NCBI GenBank assembly: GCA_033002965.1
Contig: JAURVB010000835.1
Location: 52,172-116,171 of the forward strand
Source of the DNA: Piper betle
Lineage: Eukaryota > Streptophyta > Magnoliopsida > Piperales > Piperaceae
DNA: 64,000 nucleotides
Direction of reading: 5' to 3'
Within the stretch, counting starts at the first letter, position 1. Each line of letters begins with the position of its first letter. Positions 1-12,800 of the stretch are shown here, piece after piece. The position numbers were made by a program, and so were the translations under genes. Under the pieces are notes generated by a model that had not been told where the DNA came from, did no database searches, and worked only from the letters and a program-made list of their open reading frames with translations.

Positions 1-49
1 CCAAACATTGAGACAAGCAAAAGAAGATAAATCTGGAAGAAGCCAAAAC

Positions 50-334
50 CTTATCATTGCTAGGCACAAGGCCTCTGAGAGTGGAGAGGTGGGAGTTAAT
101 CCTCTCCCTGCGCCTCCGCTCCGCTTCACTGTGACTCTTGAGCGCCGCCTTGGCCTTTGCCTCCGCCGACGCAGAGCTCTTCTGCGCCGGGGCCTTCACC
201 AGCTCCCCCTTCTCACTGTCCAGCACCAACGACGACGACGACGAACACCCACTTCGCCCCGCCGGCTTCGCACCGAGATTCGAAGCATACCCACCAAACA
301 AGTCCGGGAAATCGCTGTAAGAAAAAGAAGCCAT
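50..334 (-). CDS. bHLH transcription factor, first exon (partial, runs off left edge)
   Basis: Reading leftward from the ATG at 334, the exon gives a Ser-rich N-terminus (MASFSYSDFPDLFGG...) followed by the start of a basic helix-loop-helix domain. The basic region reads SHSEAERRRRERIN and is followed by helix-1 residues HLSTLRGLVPSNDK. His-Glu-Arg of the basic region, which contact an E-box, are present. The exon ends in AAG with a GT donor at 49-48 (phase 0), where helix 1 meets the loop. The rest of the gene (loop, helix 2, C-terminus) lies outside the window. The sequence resembles the Arabidopsis bHLH30/bHLH106/TMO5-like group, nuclear DNA-binding regulators. The exact subgroup cannot be fixed from one exon. 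The window shows neither partner nor target. Confidence 0.88.
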
Positions 335-349
335 GAATCGTTGAGAGAG

Positions 350-415
350 GGGGAAAGAAGCAAAACGCCGAGCAGGAGCCTTGGGGAAAGAAGCAAAACG
401 CCGAGCAGGAGCCTT
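350..415. repeat. Perfect 33-bp tandem duplication in the bHLH 5' UTR
   Basis: Positions 350-382 and 383-415 are identical, starting GGGGAAAGAAGC and ending GAGCCTT. The repeat lies just upstream of the bHLH start codon at 334, in the probable 5' leader. Confidence 0.95.
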
Positions 416-832
416 TCTTATGAACCGGGAGGCCGATCGGACGGCGCCCTCCAGAAAGGAAATCGTAGTCGGTTGAGGTGGGATTCTTCTTCTATCTCAC
501 AGACCAGCCACGCAGTCCTGATCCTCAGTGTTTCCTCATCCATTAGGCGCATCGTTCCCGAGCTATCAGCAGCACAGAGTTTTAATCTTCGTCCACTTGA
601 TCATGAAATCAATCATTTCAAGCGGAGATAACTTGGATTTCAAGAGATTTTGCCGAAACAACAACTCTTAAAATCTTAGCTGCACTTTGGAAGCCGGCAA
701 GATTCTTCTTTCTCCGACAAACAAAAAAGCGAATCCAAAAGGAGGAGAATCTAAAGAACAAACAAAGACCCAGATACAGAATCACAAGTCGGCCACTGCA
801 ACTCGAATGAATCGAGTTGAAAGAGCGGAGGG

Positions 833-841
833 ATTTATATA
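833..841 (-). promoter_or_regulatory. Probable TATA box of the bHLH gene
   Basis: On the minus strand 841-833 reads TATATAAAT, a good plant TATA box. It is about 500 bases upstream of the bHLH ATG, which implies a leader of roughly 450-480 nt. No transcript evidence is available; the call rests on motif and position. Confidence 0.5.
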
Positions 842-949
842 GTAGAGGGACAAGAAGAGTAGAAGAAGATCTCCGCCACATTTTACCCGCCTTTTTCTGT
901 TCAAGGGTATTTACGTCATTAAAACAGGATGAAATAACTATCACGATTT

Positions 950-1459
950 GTACAATATTTGCGTAAGGCTAATGCTTAATAGTGATTAGTGAGTCAAGCT
1001 GATATTAACATTCCAATAGATAATTTTTAATTAAATATTACAAGTAATGAGTTTTTAGTTTTTTTATATGAAAAACTCAAATCCCTAAAATTTATCATAA
1101 GTGTCATCAAGAAGAGTACATTAAAAAAAATCCTTATTTAATATGAGAAAGCGTCGTTTAATGAGGGTTTGTTTATGATTATTTTCACTCGCCATCAGTT
1201 GACAGATCGAGAAAGGTAAGGCAGACTTGAACTTGTATATATGTATATGTCTTGAATAAATGCAATGTTAGGTCATGCATGACTTCAAGAGCATGCAAGT
1301 TGCAAGAAAAAAATGTTAGTTTTGCATGGCTTGATTATGCTAACATTTTCCTTTTCGATCATCCCAGCTAGCAATTCCCAAGTGATGAAACTTATATGGC
1401 ACAGGATCTAAAATTATGAATATAGAAGTAATTCGTTGGTATAATAATATTCCTACCTA

Positions 1460-1492
<33 letters not shown>

Positions 1493-4400
1493 CTGATGTG
1501 AGTCATATAATTGAGATCATGATGAGAATGATGATTGTGATAATATTTAGATGGCACAAAACAAGTTAATTATTATTATGTTTCTTTTCCAATCATTTGT
1601 ATGTATAGATATAGATATATAAAGTGCTGCTTTAAATTTCTCCATAATCCAGGTATTTGGTAATTAGTGTTCATCTGTTTTTAACAGCTCTGAAAATGCC
1701 AATTTTGAACCACTTAAAAAGATGGGCAGCCGTTGACGAACATGAGTTTGATTGATCTTCCCAGACAATGAAATGGGTATTTTGCTTCCCAATGATTAGT
1801 AATTAAAAAATAAATGGATGTCCCCTGGTGTTGAGCCAAGGACAAATTGCTTCTTGGCTTAAGAGCCATCGGTTTATATATAAATCTATTGTTATATGAC
1901 CCAATCAAACCAATCATCTTTGTTAGCTGCACAATTAGGTTGTCCTTCCGCGAATTATTTACCTAAGCCAAAAGAAAAGCAAATTAATTTGGCCTCTACT
2001 CGAGCATGCATGTATACATTGGTGGTTTACCTCGTCATTTTCCATCTAGAAAAGCTGACCTTGTGCCCATCACGAAACACATATTAAACAAAGACAAGCC
2101 TTGTTTAATGTTATTTGTAGACTCATTTGATTATTGTTATTTTTGCCCTGAAGGTCTAGATTCATCAGATTAAGATGAATAGGCCTTTGTTAATTGTTTT
2201 CCACCATATTTTAACATTTTCTTTTGTAACTACGTGTTCCAATAGCAATGTCCGTAGCATAGAACAGGCCAATTTATGTGATAGTATTGACCATTTAGTC
2301 ATTTTTAAGGAAGATGTAAGGATGATCTTCTACTCTAATTGGTGAAGCATGATAGATCCCATCAGCATGATTCATATACTTGCCACCTACTATGCATCTC
2401 TCAAATAATAGATGCTTTTGAAAACTAGAAAACATTGTTTAGAAGGTGTTAGGTTGGCTGGGAACTTCTACCTATACATGTTTAGTAGTTTTACAGGTTG
2501 CCGACAAGACTTGATGGACAATGAACAAAAGAGAAAGAACCCATAATCAAATCCCCATTTTCTTCATGATAATATACTTTTTGTTGTTTTTTTCAAAGCC
2601 AATGATGCAATACATTTCACACATTTACAAGTATTTATTTTGACTTACTGGATGCAATCGTTTATTGCATCCAAGTCAGCTGATAAGTAAATTAACAAAA
2701 GAGGTTCACACATCTTATCCAAGCATATAATTTAAGAGAAATCTGAGCTTCCAACCTTTACAACATGCTATAGGTAGGTAACCTCTCCAATGGCAAGACC
2801 AGATCAGAGCTGCAAAGTGGCCATGGCAGATAGCACCGACCATGAGCCACCCTTTCTGACTCCATGACAAAGACGTAGTGTTCTAGAAATTGACGATTTC
2901 AATACCTAGTTATCGATATGATCTGCTCATCCCGTAGCTATAATAGATGAAAAATACCTTAACAGTGACCTAACTAATTAAAAAGTACATGCTCTGTTTG
3001 CTACATGCTTTCAACTGCTGTAACTATTATGCTCAGAGATATTTTTAGGACTGTTGAAACGGCGCCCATCTGGTTAAAGCATTGAAATTTTAAGTGGGTT
3101 TTCTTCCAGCTCCATCAAAAGTCAGAAGCAATTCCAGTAACCCAAGGAAAAAGAACAAGCTTGCATGAATCAGGGCGGTTCAAGCTTCATTCCCTAGTAA
3201 ATTGCACTCCTGCACAGTTGCATTACCTATATGGTGAAGGCCAGTATGTTTCTTCCCCTACCATAAATAAAAAATGAATAGGGTCAGCTTATCTCTGTAT
3301 AGCATTGGTTCAACGAGTTGGGAGATTTAGCAAAACAGGAGCTTATTGTGAGGTGTGGGAGGATGGCATTCATGTTTCATCCTCCAATTTGCTCTGCATA
3401 ATATATATTGTGGCACCCTTAAGCATACACTAAGATGCATACACAAATAAACGTCATTCTTACTGTCAGACTAAAATTTTGAGTATACCAGAAAGCTTCA
3501 ATCTGGACATAAAATCCAATACTGGCTGACACTGGCTACTGAATCTGATTCATTCTAACTATAGAGAGTCCGAGGATCGATCTTATGTACTTAAGAAATA
3601 CGGTTTTTGCTTTTAAAGAAAAAAATAAAGAATACAGTTTTTCAATAGAGTACGTTCTTCCAAGATGCTATTGATTTTAGTCCACGGCACTCGGATCCAT
3701 CTCAGTAACAGAAGAAATATAAGAAACAAGAGAAACAGCTTTTCTTTATCTGTGTCCATCTCTCCACACACAAAAAACTCCAACCATGCATTTGCAGTGA
3801 TCAAAATGGACTGCATATATGGGCCTTTCATTCTGCAAAAATGGGCTCGAGATAAGCTTGCCCAATTGTACTCTTAATTTTTTTTCCGAGTCAATTCTAC
3901 TCTTAATTATTTGAGTGAAAAATTTTGCTTGATATACCAGATCGATCTTCAACAGAAATAAGAAGGATGGCGTTTTGATGAAGAAAACCCTACATTTTTA
4001 TAAAACCCAAATTATTTCTAGATAGATTTAATCCCATTTTTTGTATTAATTTTTGCAATGATTTTCTCCTTTTTTCTATCATTGACTAATAAAAAAATCT
4101 TACGAGAAAGAAGAAGAGATCCATCTGCTAGCTTGGGTAAAAAGTAGCGTTCCTTTAACTATTGAGTTTCTTACTAATATTATTTATGTCATCATATTGC
4201 CACTTGTGTCTCATGATGGCATTTCTTCCAAGTTTCATATTATCGTTATTCAACCATGTTGCAAAGTGGTCGTTGTTTTTGTTCACTTTCTGCCGATAAC
4301 TTGCATATCCTTCAATTTTTTTATTGGCCTTGTTATCTATTACCTTCTTTCTTCGACGAAGACTTGCTTAGTACACTAATGGAAGTGACTTTCGCTATCG

Positions 4401-6200
4401 ATGGCAATCTCACTTTTACACGAAACCAAGACATGATCATTGCCCGTTTGATTGAGTCAAAAGGTCCCAACATCGACCTTTACCTACTTGTTTAGATACA
4501 GACTCAAAACCATTTTCTACAGTTTGGACGCTGCTGCTAAAGAAACACCACCGCAAAGTTGCTCTTTAGCAAAGGAAAGAAGCCAAATAAGATGAGATTT
4601 CACCAGGCACGGCATCTAATTCGACCAAACTTTCCATTCCCATGAACAATAAATCTTCATGTATCGAATAAAACAAGCAGCGTGACAAGGTAAATTGGGG
4701 CCTCAAAGCTCTGTCGAATTGTATCTAAATGCATTGCTTGCCTGCCCATTTGCCTTAGAATACGTTTTCTTTGACCTCATTCTTGAGATTTATCCGTCTA
4801 ATGCATGTTTTCTGGAGGTCAAAGTCGGTGAAGATGGGACCTAAACCGACGGGTCAAAAGGATAGTCTGATTTCACCGGCTTCGTTTGTGCTTGCTTGGT
4901 AACTGACCCAACCTCCGATCACCTTTCCTCTGTCTGTATCTTTGAGTACTTACTTACCAGTACACGCATGGCAGATAATACATGCAATATTTCTTTTTTG
5001 ATTTGTTTTTCACTGTATGATGATGTTCGTTCCCGACAATGCTGACTGCATAGATTGTTTTGATGGGTCCAAGCCAGCCACGAAATTCCCATTTCACATC
5101 ACTTTCTTGTGACATTTAAATAAGAGTTTTCAGTTTCACGAAGATTGTAGATGGAAACCTCGGGTGAATACGACCTCAGACTTATCAGCATGAGCAGCCA
5201 TTAGTCAAGTGTACTAATTGAACAACAAATCCCTTCAGAAATCAGATGACGAAGAGATAGTTATGTTATTTTCAACATAATTGATCACCGAAGTACATGA
5301 TGACCATTCGGTTGAAGAGGGTGATGTCAAAGGCCGAATTTTACGGTCAAGGATATCATATAGAAAGGCTTGGGACAGCTGAAAGGAGGCAGGCCGGCAT
5401 GATTTCCAGGTGACGACTTCCAGAGAAAAAAGTTGGGCGTAGTTCGAGGACGAGATGAGAAATGACTACCGGCAGGAAAACATAGAAATAACATGATTGG
5501 ATGCAAAAAGTGGTCACTGTTCAGTGTTCACCCTCCCCTCAAAGAGTACAATCTAAAGGCAAATCAATGCTTTCCAACAACCCAGAAAAAGAAGACAAAC
5601 ACAACATAAAAGCAGTGCTGGCTCTTCTCACCTCTTTTTTCAACCAACTGTCCTAATCCCCCTTTTAAGAGCTGCCTGATTGTTTGAAATTAGAGAAGAA
5701 TAACCAGCAAGTGGATTGCAAGTTTTTTTTTTGAAACAAGTAGATCGGAACTTGATATAAAAGCTGAATTGTTGCTAAAGTGAAAGGGGAGATCAGCAAA
5801 CTTGAATGAATGAAAAATTTTCCTTCATAGAAATAAATTGGTAAAATGAAGTACATAAATAAGAACAGTAATATATCACTCAGCCCAGAGTACCAACCAG
5901 ACACCCTTCATCCATCCATAGCTCCCAATATTGGTATAAATGACAGTCTATATACATCTACATAAATTTCTACCCACCAGCCATCCCCTTGTTCTTTCGA
6001 GGCAGTCACAGTTCAATTTTGAAGATCTAGTTCGAAGTGTACATTAGTTCGTCGTGCAAGGGAGGTCAATTTGGTGGGGGGTATAACAACAGCTAAGGCC
6101 GACTGAAGTGGAGAAATTTCACCAGAGGGACAAAAATGGAAAGAATGAATATGATGAAGGCAAAAAGGAAAAAGGAAAAACTGGCCGTCTCTCTCTGGTT
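950..6200. other. Intergenic region without a recognisable gene
   Basis: This stretch is AT-rich. Only short reading frames occur, none resembling a known protein. It contains a (TA)n microsatellite at 1462-1491. No transposon ends, tRNA or microRNA hairpin could be recognised by eye. The right end, about 5900-6331, is probably the 3' UTR and downstream flank of the TTL gene. Confidence 0.6.
1462..1491. repeat. (TA)n microsatellite
   Basis: Uninterrupted TA dinucleotide tract of about 30 bases in AT-rich intergenic DNA. Confidence 0.95.
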
Positions 6201-6331
6201 CTAAATTTGCGCCTCTGAATGAAAATAGTTCTTAACAAAGCTGGTTAGGGGCGAAAAGAAGTTTGTTTTGCCTCCATGAACTGAGGCAGCAGAGGTATGG
6301 GGACATGATAGTAAAGAATGAAGTAATAACC

Positions 6332-9300
6332 TTAAAGGCTGTAGTGCCTGACTGAGTGCTCCAGAACTTGCCGGCTTGGACATATCATTTCCTTCACACG
6401 AGCACCATTTTTGTATATTTTGAATGTGGGAACAATTCTCACATTTTCAGCATTGGCCAAAGACGGGCTCTTGTCCAAATTCACCTTCAATAAATCAGAC
6501 AGGTTATAGAGGTTGATCCAATGCAATTAAGAATGATAAAAATAAGAGAAACCAGCATATATGAATAGGTTGTCCAAATTCACCTTGAGAAAATTCACAG
6601 ATGGATACTTGGCACACAGCTCATCAACAAATGGGGATATCTCTTGGCAGTAAATATTTGACGTCAGCATGAAGTACACCACAAAAACCCCTGGAATGTA
6701 TTGTTTGTCATGAATAAGAATGAAGATTGCATTACAAATAATTTGGCTTTTATATGTGAGGAATGAGACAAACCAGGAGAAGACACTTCCTCCTTGAAAG
6801 GTTCTAAGCCAGAAATTTCCTCAACTTCACCGCCAAACTTCAAGTTATGTACATCTTCACCACGATATTTTTTTAAAGCCACCTGTGCATGAAATAGAGC
6901 TTCGGCAACTTCATTGTCCCTGGGAAGTTCTTTCCTCAAGATTTCGTAATCTCTAACAGAATCGCCCCATCTCTCAAGCTGTATTTGCAAGACGAGATTT
7001 ACATCAACAACACATTTTGAAGTGACAAAATAACAAGAGCATGCAAGAGTAAAAAGGATAGAAAAATAACCTTGTCATTGCATGCAGCTCGCCTAAGTAG
7101 TGCTTTTCTGTAATTCGGTAGCATTCTCAAAGCTTCGTTGCAATCATCAACAGCTTTCTCCCACTGTCCAAGTTTGTATCTGCAAGCTGCCCTATTGCAG
7201 AGAAGAACAGGATTATAGGGATCAAATTTGAGACCCTCGCCATATGCCATACACGCATCAAGAATCTTGCCCATATTGAAAAGGTCATTTCCTCGAACCC
7301 TAGCTCTTGCAGCTGATCTAACATTGTTTATAACCATTGTGACTTCAATATTCCGAGAATCAAACTGTTCAGCTTTTCCAGCAGCCTCAACTGCACTCTC
7401 AAACCTGCAAACATCTCCAATCCATTGTTACTAGCTCAAAAACTCCTCAGCATACGGGAACAAACTGTTTAAGATGTAAATTCACCTTCCCATGGCCATC
7501 TCTACTAGTGCACGGACAAAATATGGGTAGGAATCACAAAGCATTCCACAGAATTTAGTTTGTGCACAAGACGGAGAAGAGATTTCGTATCTGGGGATCT
7601 TCAACAGGGCGGAATCCGCTTCAGCAAGCTGGTGGAGCTTGAGAAGAGCTTCTGCCCTTAATGCATAAAGCTGCACGAGAGTGATTTGAATAAAATCTCA
7701 ATGGAAAAAAGAAAAAAGATGAGTAAATATATTTCTTACACGCAAGAATACTAACTTGAGGAGAAGAGTCTGCACCAGCAGCAATGGCCGCATCACCTTC
7801 CCTCATGGCGCTGTTCCAATCTCCAATCTTTCGAGCATCTACACATTTCCTAATATGTTTTTCCACTGTTTGAAGTTTCTGCAATTCCACAGAATCAGGT
7901 AACTGCGTGGAAAATAGATGTCTCCTAGCATTCTCAGCCTGTCCAAACCTGGATAGAAGATCGAAACATTGTTCATTTGAGTATACTCCGGACAAGCACA
8001 AAATAAACCTAAATGAAGTGAAACCTTAATTCCCCCAAAAATTGGAAAACGAAGACAACACAATCGATCCGTTGAAAAGAAAAAAATCAGCAAAAAATAA
8101 TTTGTCCAAATTGTCGCAGTAGGTTTCGAATGGTTTAAACAACAACATTCACTAAGAAAGACTGAACAAAATTTAACTAGCCCAACCAGTTCAATCAGTT
8201 TTCATGGCACAAGGCATCTGCATAGAAGCGCATACTATCGCTTTTCTCATCAATCTACCACCAATTCCCGCAGCGATGAAACTCCCCTCAACAGAAAAAG
8301 GAGAATATCCTATTCATTGAAATGTTAAAACACAAGGACAAAACTGGAGTAAAAAAAGAGCAATTTTCCGTTTCCAACATCAAACTAAAATAGGTAAAAC
8401 TCACAGCTAATCAATCTGTTAGAGACTTACAGTTACAATGCGGATGAACATCAAATAAGTAGAATAGTAATCAACTACAAGAAACGCTCCACAAATGCGG
8501 GCCAAACGCAAAGAATTCAACTTTACCGTAGATGGAGAGAAGCCAATCTCTGGTGCGCTCTCCCGAAGGTGGGATCGACCCTTAGCGCCTCCTCGCATTC
8601 CGCCGCCGCCTCCACCAGCCGCCCTAGCCCGATGAGCGCCGCCGCCCGGTTGGTCCGGCACGCCGCACTGTCGGGCGCCATGGCAATCGCCTTGTCGTAG
8701 AGCCCCAGCGCCTCCGAAAAGTTTCCCCTTTTGTACTCCTCGTTGCCCACTCTCCTCACCTCCTCCGGATCCCCGCTCATGATCGCCCGCCGCCGCATCA
8801 CCTCCACCCCCGCCGTCAATATATTCCCCGTCGCCGCCGCCGCCGGGGTTGGCGCCGCGGCTGACTCCCCCGCCGCCCGCCCCCGCATTACGCTCCCGTG
8901 CCCGTAGTTCCCGGTGCCCGACCCGAGAACGTCGCACCGCGTCGAGCTCCGCCCGGCCGCAGCCGTCATTGGCGTCGCTTTCCCGATCCGCCCCGGCCGA
9001 CAAATGTTCCCGCTCGGGAGCACATTGGCGGCGGTCACCGGGGACGTCGCCGACGAGCTCCCGCCGCCGCCGGGGGAGTAGATCAGAGAGCCGGAGCTGG
9101 AGCGGGCGTGGCCGGGGCGGGGCCGGGACGACCCGGGTGCCGTCGGTGAGCCGTCGCTGGACCCGGAGAGCTCGCCGGAGTGGCTCTCCGCCCTCCTCCC
9201 CACTGCATTGGCGGATCCCGCCCGCCCCGACCCCGACGAGCTGGAGCTCGAGCTCGCCGACTTGGTCGCCGGCTGCGTCCGGAGCGGCGAGATCGGCGAG

Positions 9301-9416
9301 CCCAGATCCAGCTCCTTGAAGTCGGGCTTGTCTGCCCCCCACCCCACCGCCGCATCGAACCTCACCGCCAGCCCTTCCAACTCCAGCTTCCGCCGTTCCC
9401 CGTCAGAATGCGCCAT
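6332..9416 (-). CDS. TTL: TPR repeat-containing thioredoxin TTL-like protein (7 exons, 688 aa)
   Basis: Exons, in transcript order: 9416-8527, 7948-7756, 7670-7486, 7404-7071, 6978-6774, 6690-6584 and 6484-6332. All introns are GT-AG and phases close to 688 codons, the usual TTL length. The N-terminal ~215 residues are low-complexity Ser/Ala/Gly with an Arg-rich, probably disordered stretch. TPR motifs start near residue 220 ([20 protein letters not shown]) and recur in exons 2-5. The C-terminal ~105 residues are a thioredoxin-like fold ([12 protein letters not shown]..., then [10 protein letters not shown]). The catalytic CxxC is missing: only one Cys remains at the site, as in Arabidopsis TTL proteins, so redox catalysis is unlikely. 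TTL proteins are known scaffolds in brassinosteroid and osmotic-stress responses. The upstream DNA (9480-9730) is CT/GA-rich leader sequence. Odd feature: intron 6 is bounded by a 17-bp direct repeat. Confidence 0.93.
6471..6586 (-). repeat. 17-bp direct repeat exactly spanning both splice sites of TTL intron 6
   Basis: The plus-strand 17-mer TTGTCCAAATTCACCTT occurs at 6471-6487 and 6570-6586. The copies are 99 bases apart, exactly the length of intron 6 (6583-6485). Each copy carries the AAG|GT junction, so one covers the 5' splice site and the other the 3' splice site. Confidence 0.93.
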
Positions 9417-12400
9417 CTTCCCACTCCACCACCCCTCAAAAACGCAATCTTGGTCGCCCTCGCCGTCTCCCAAGGCGCTCAAGCTTCGAAAGAGAGACGG
9501 TGTCGAAGAAGGAGTGAGGTAGACATGAAGAGATGGGGATCCCGTGAAGGGAAGCAAGGAATGAATGTGGTGGGTGGTGTGTATATGGAAAAAGTGCAAA
9601 AGAAAGAAAGCAGAAGGAGAAGGGGAGGAAGAAGAGGAAGGAGGAGGAGAAGGAACAGAGAGAGGTGTGGTTGTCTTCTTCTTCCCAGCTCTCCTCTTCT
9701 CCTTCCTCTCCTTCTATACACTCCTCTCCCTCTTCTTATCTTTTTCTTTATTACTTATTAGCAGCTTCTTATTAATGTCAACATTATTTTTAAAAAGTAT
9801 TTTATTTCATCTAATCCTCCCCCTTAACTCTAATTGTTAGACCATTTTCCATTCTTGTTTTTAACAGACCGTCAATGTCACAATATCATATAAAAAACTA
9901 TGACATGAGTTAGTTTATCTCCATGGCTTCTCAAAGTCGATTATTAGAAAAATAAAATAAAATAAAATAAAACCCTTGTGATGAGTTTTTTATTTATTTT
10001 ATTTATATTATTACGATGGTGTAGCACCGGCACCGACAGCGGCATTCGCTTCCACGTTGGGAATGGTAAAACCATGGCGGGGGTGAAAGTTAAACTTTGG
10101 AAGTCATTGTACGGGATAATCGTGAAATAATGGGGCTGTTTGTAAAAAGTTTTGTATTTTTGTCATTTACAGGTGACTTTTAAATTGTATGTAGGTTTTA
10201 CTAATTGTATGAACTTTCTATCATTGGAGGTTACTTTTTTTTTTTTTACTCTTCGTTGCTGTTAAGAGGGGTGTTATTATATTTTTCACATTTTAAAATC
10301 GAGAATTTTTCTATATTCTAGAGTCGATAATTTTACCCAGCACACTCTTTTATCTCGTCTGTTTCATTTTTTAATTTTGTTAACGATTTACTTACAATAT
10401 ACCCTGTCCGAACTTTTCTCTTTTTGTAAATTTATATTTTTCAATTAACTATCATTTTTTTTTTTTGGTTTCCCCTCCCCACCCCTCCCAAAAAAAAAAA
10501 ATTTTTTTTTAGGTTTTAAAGAATAATGAGATTGCCTAATGTATAATTATCACATTTTTTTCATAGTTTTTATCCAGATTTAAATCTCAATTTTTGGTAC
10601 ACACTCGGCTTCTTTTTTGTTTATAGCAAAATTGATGTTTTGGAGATCGTGAAGTGGGTCCCTCGTCCTCTAATTAGATTCCAATTTCTTCAATCAGCCT
10701 CGCTCTCTCTCTCCTCTCTTTTAATGTTCTCAATGCCGGCTGCCGGATAATTAAGAGCATATATAAATGAATAAATATAAACAAGGAGGGAAAGATTAAT
10801 CTAGTCGGGACACAAAATTAATCGCTTTCCCTGCTAACAATTTCGACGTGTGATTTGAAAATATACGACTTTTTAAGTTGAGCAATGTTAATCCGGCCTC
10901 TAATCTCATGAATTATTATATTCCTCGCATGACTGAGATTGCCTACTCAACACGGGGTCCCACGATGACGGTGGATCGAGGGCCGAAGCTGACGTGGCAA
11001 GTAGGCCCCAAAAGTGGGGAGGCTTCTGATTGGGCAAATCAACAGTGGCAAACATTGTAATTAGGGGGCAGATTGTAGGGCAGAAATGGGTGGGATGGTC
11101 CCAACGGAGACAGTGGCAGCTGGCCATGTGCTGGATGCCGTGACAGCTGGCCCACTCATCGTTCCAGCGCCCCTCCAGCTAAGCTTTTAACGGCGTCTTC
11201 TAACGCCGTTTAGTCATCTTCCCTAGACCTAGCCCTTTCGGCCTACTGTTGTACATATAATAAGGAGTATTGGCCTCCTCAAATCTTACTATTATAATGA
11301 AACGAATCTTAAATCATTCAGAATAGACAGTAATTTTTTTTTAAAAAAAGTTAAATCATTATAATTCATCTGTAAATTTATATATAATTTTTAAATATTA
11401 TAATTTATCTTATGATCCCATAAATACTTATTTCTAAAATTAGAATCTATTAGATCGCACATGGCACATTATTTTTTTTAGTTATATTAAAACTGAGTTT
11501 ATTATTGGTCGAGTTATTTTCACACCGTTTGTAAAAAAATTACCTTTTGAGGATAAACTAGTACTTAAGTTTTTCAAAGTAATTGTTTGTAATTTGATGT
11601 TGGTTATATTAATAAAGTCTAAAAGTTGCACTAAAGTAAGATTTAGGGTAAAAAAGGTCAGGTGTTAGGATATATGTAACATTTTTTACACCCTATTGCT
11701 AACCTTAAACTAGCCTAACTAGTGCTCAAGAGTGGTAACGTTCTGTTGCATATAAGTGGTCACTAATCTGTCACTACAGCCGTTAGGCTGGTAATATCTA
11801 AAACATTGTTTCTCTTGTGGGAAATGAGGCCGGATAGATTAATCGGTTCAAGGCCTCATGGCGTGGTCTGTTTGTGGGTTGGATCACATTTCAATGTCTG
11901 ACTATATTCCGACAGATTAGGCAATTGTGAAGTGTCTATACAAAGATAAGCACAACTAGCAAATTAACCAGTGTGAGAATAATTGGAGTTGTAATTTCTA
12001 ATGTTTATATATGTAGATTATGGTGCTATTGACAAAGTGGTAGGGATTTGAAGATCATTCATTTCTCCCTATTTAAGGATAGTTTTGGTCTGATCATTGC
12101 CCTCAAATTAGTCCAATGTTTTTAATGGGTTACTTTCGACTGGATACATTACAACAATCTGCACATGGCTAGGCTTATCTAAACATTAAGATGATTATTA
12201 TACAGATTACACACACACAACATTAATGGTGGGCCACTTGGCTAGGGGATGCATGCCTTCCTCGGAAAGGTCTTGGTGTATCGTGAAAATTAACATTAAT
12301 TGTAGCCACATTCCAAAGTCTATTTCAAAGGTATATATATTGACCACATAAATAGCCTCTGTAAAGCATGGCAACTACTTGCTCATCTTTCTTGTTTCGC

Positions 12401-12539
12401 CCATCATTTATGGTGGTAGTTACAACTGATAACGCTTCGAGGCCATGTTTAATGCTGCTCGTGCTTTAAACTTCTGTGGGGGCAATGTAAAGCTAGTACA
12501 TTGAAGTTTCACTATTTTTAGGTTTTTAGGTATACCGCC

Positions 12540-12800
12540 CTTAATTAAACGAGTCAGTTTATAAATTATTTTTGACCTTATAATTAAATTAGTTTTGAAT
12601 TCTCAGACGAGTTAATTTTAAATTAGTTAAAATTAAACCGTTTAAATATATTAAAACTCGAGTTAAACTTAAATAATATAAAAAATGTACGAATCAATTT
12701 CGAATATATATTTCAAAACTCGTTTGATATCGAATCGAGTTTGAATAAATTACGAATTATTCTAGTCAAGTTCGAGTATAAGCTGAACTCGATTCGCTTG
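12540..12800. repeat. Degenerate dispersed-repeat remnant rich in (A)ACTCGA / TCGAGTT words
   Basis: The words aactcg, cgagtt, gaatcgag and similar recur on both strands in an AT-rich background, as in old non-coding repeat relics of plant genomes. No ends or target duplication can be defined. Family unknown. Confidence 0.35.

Noticed and set aside
8..631. Plus-strand frame of 207 codons at the left edge
   Set aside because: It is antisense to the bHLH first exon and its leader; the minus strand carries a clear bHLH basic region.
8419..9761. Several alternative long frames across the TTL first exon
   Set aside because: Only the frame from 9416 joins the downstream exons in phase and matches the TTL family; the rest are shadows of GC-rich coding sequence.
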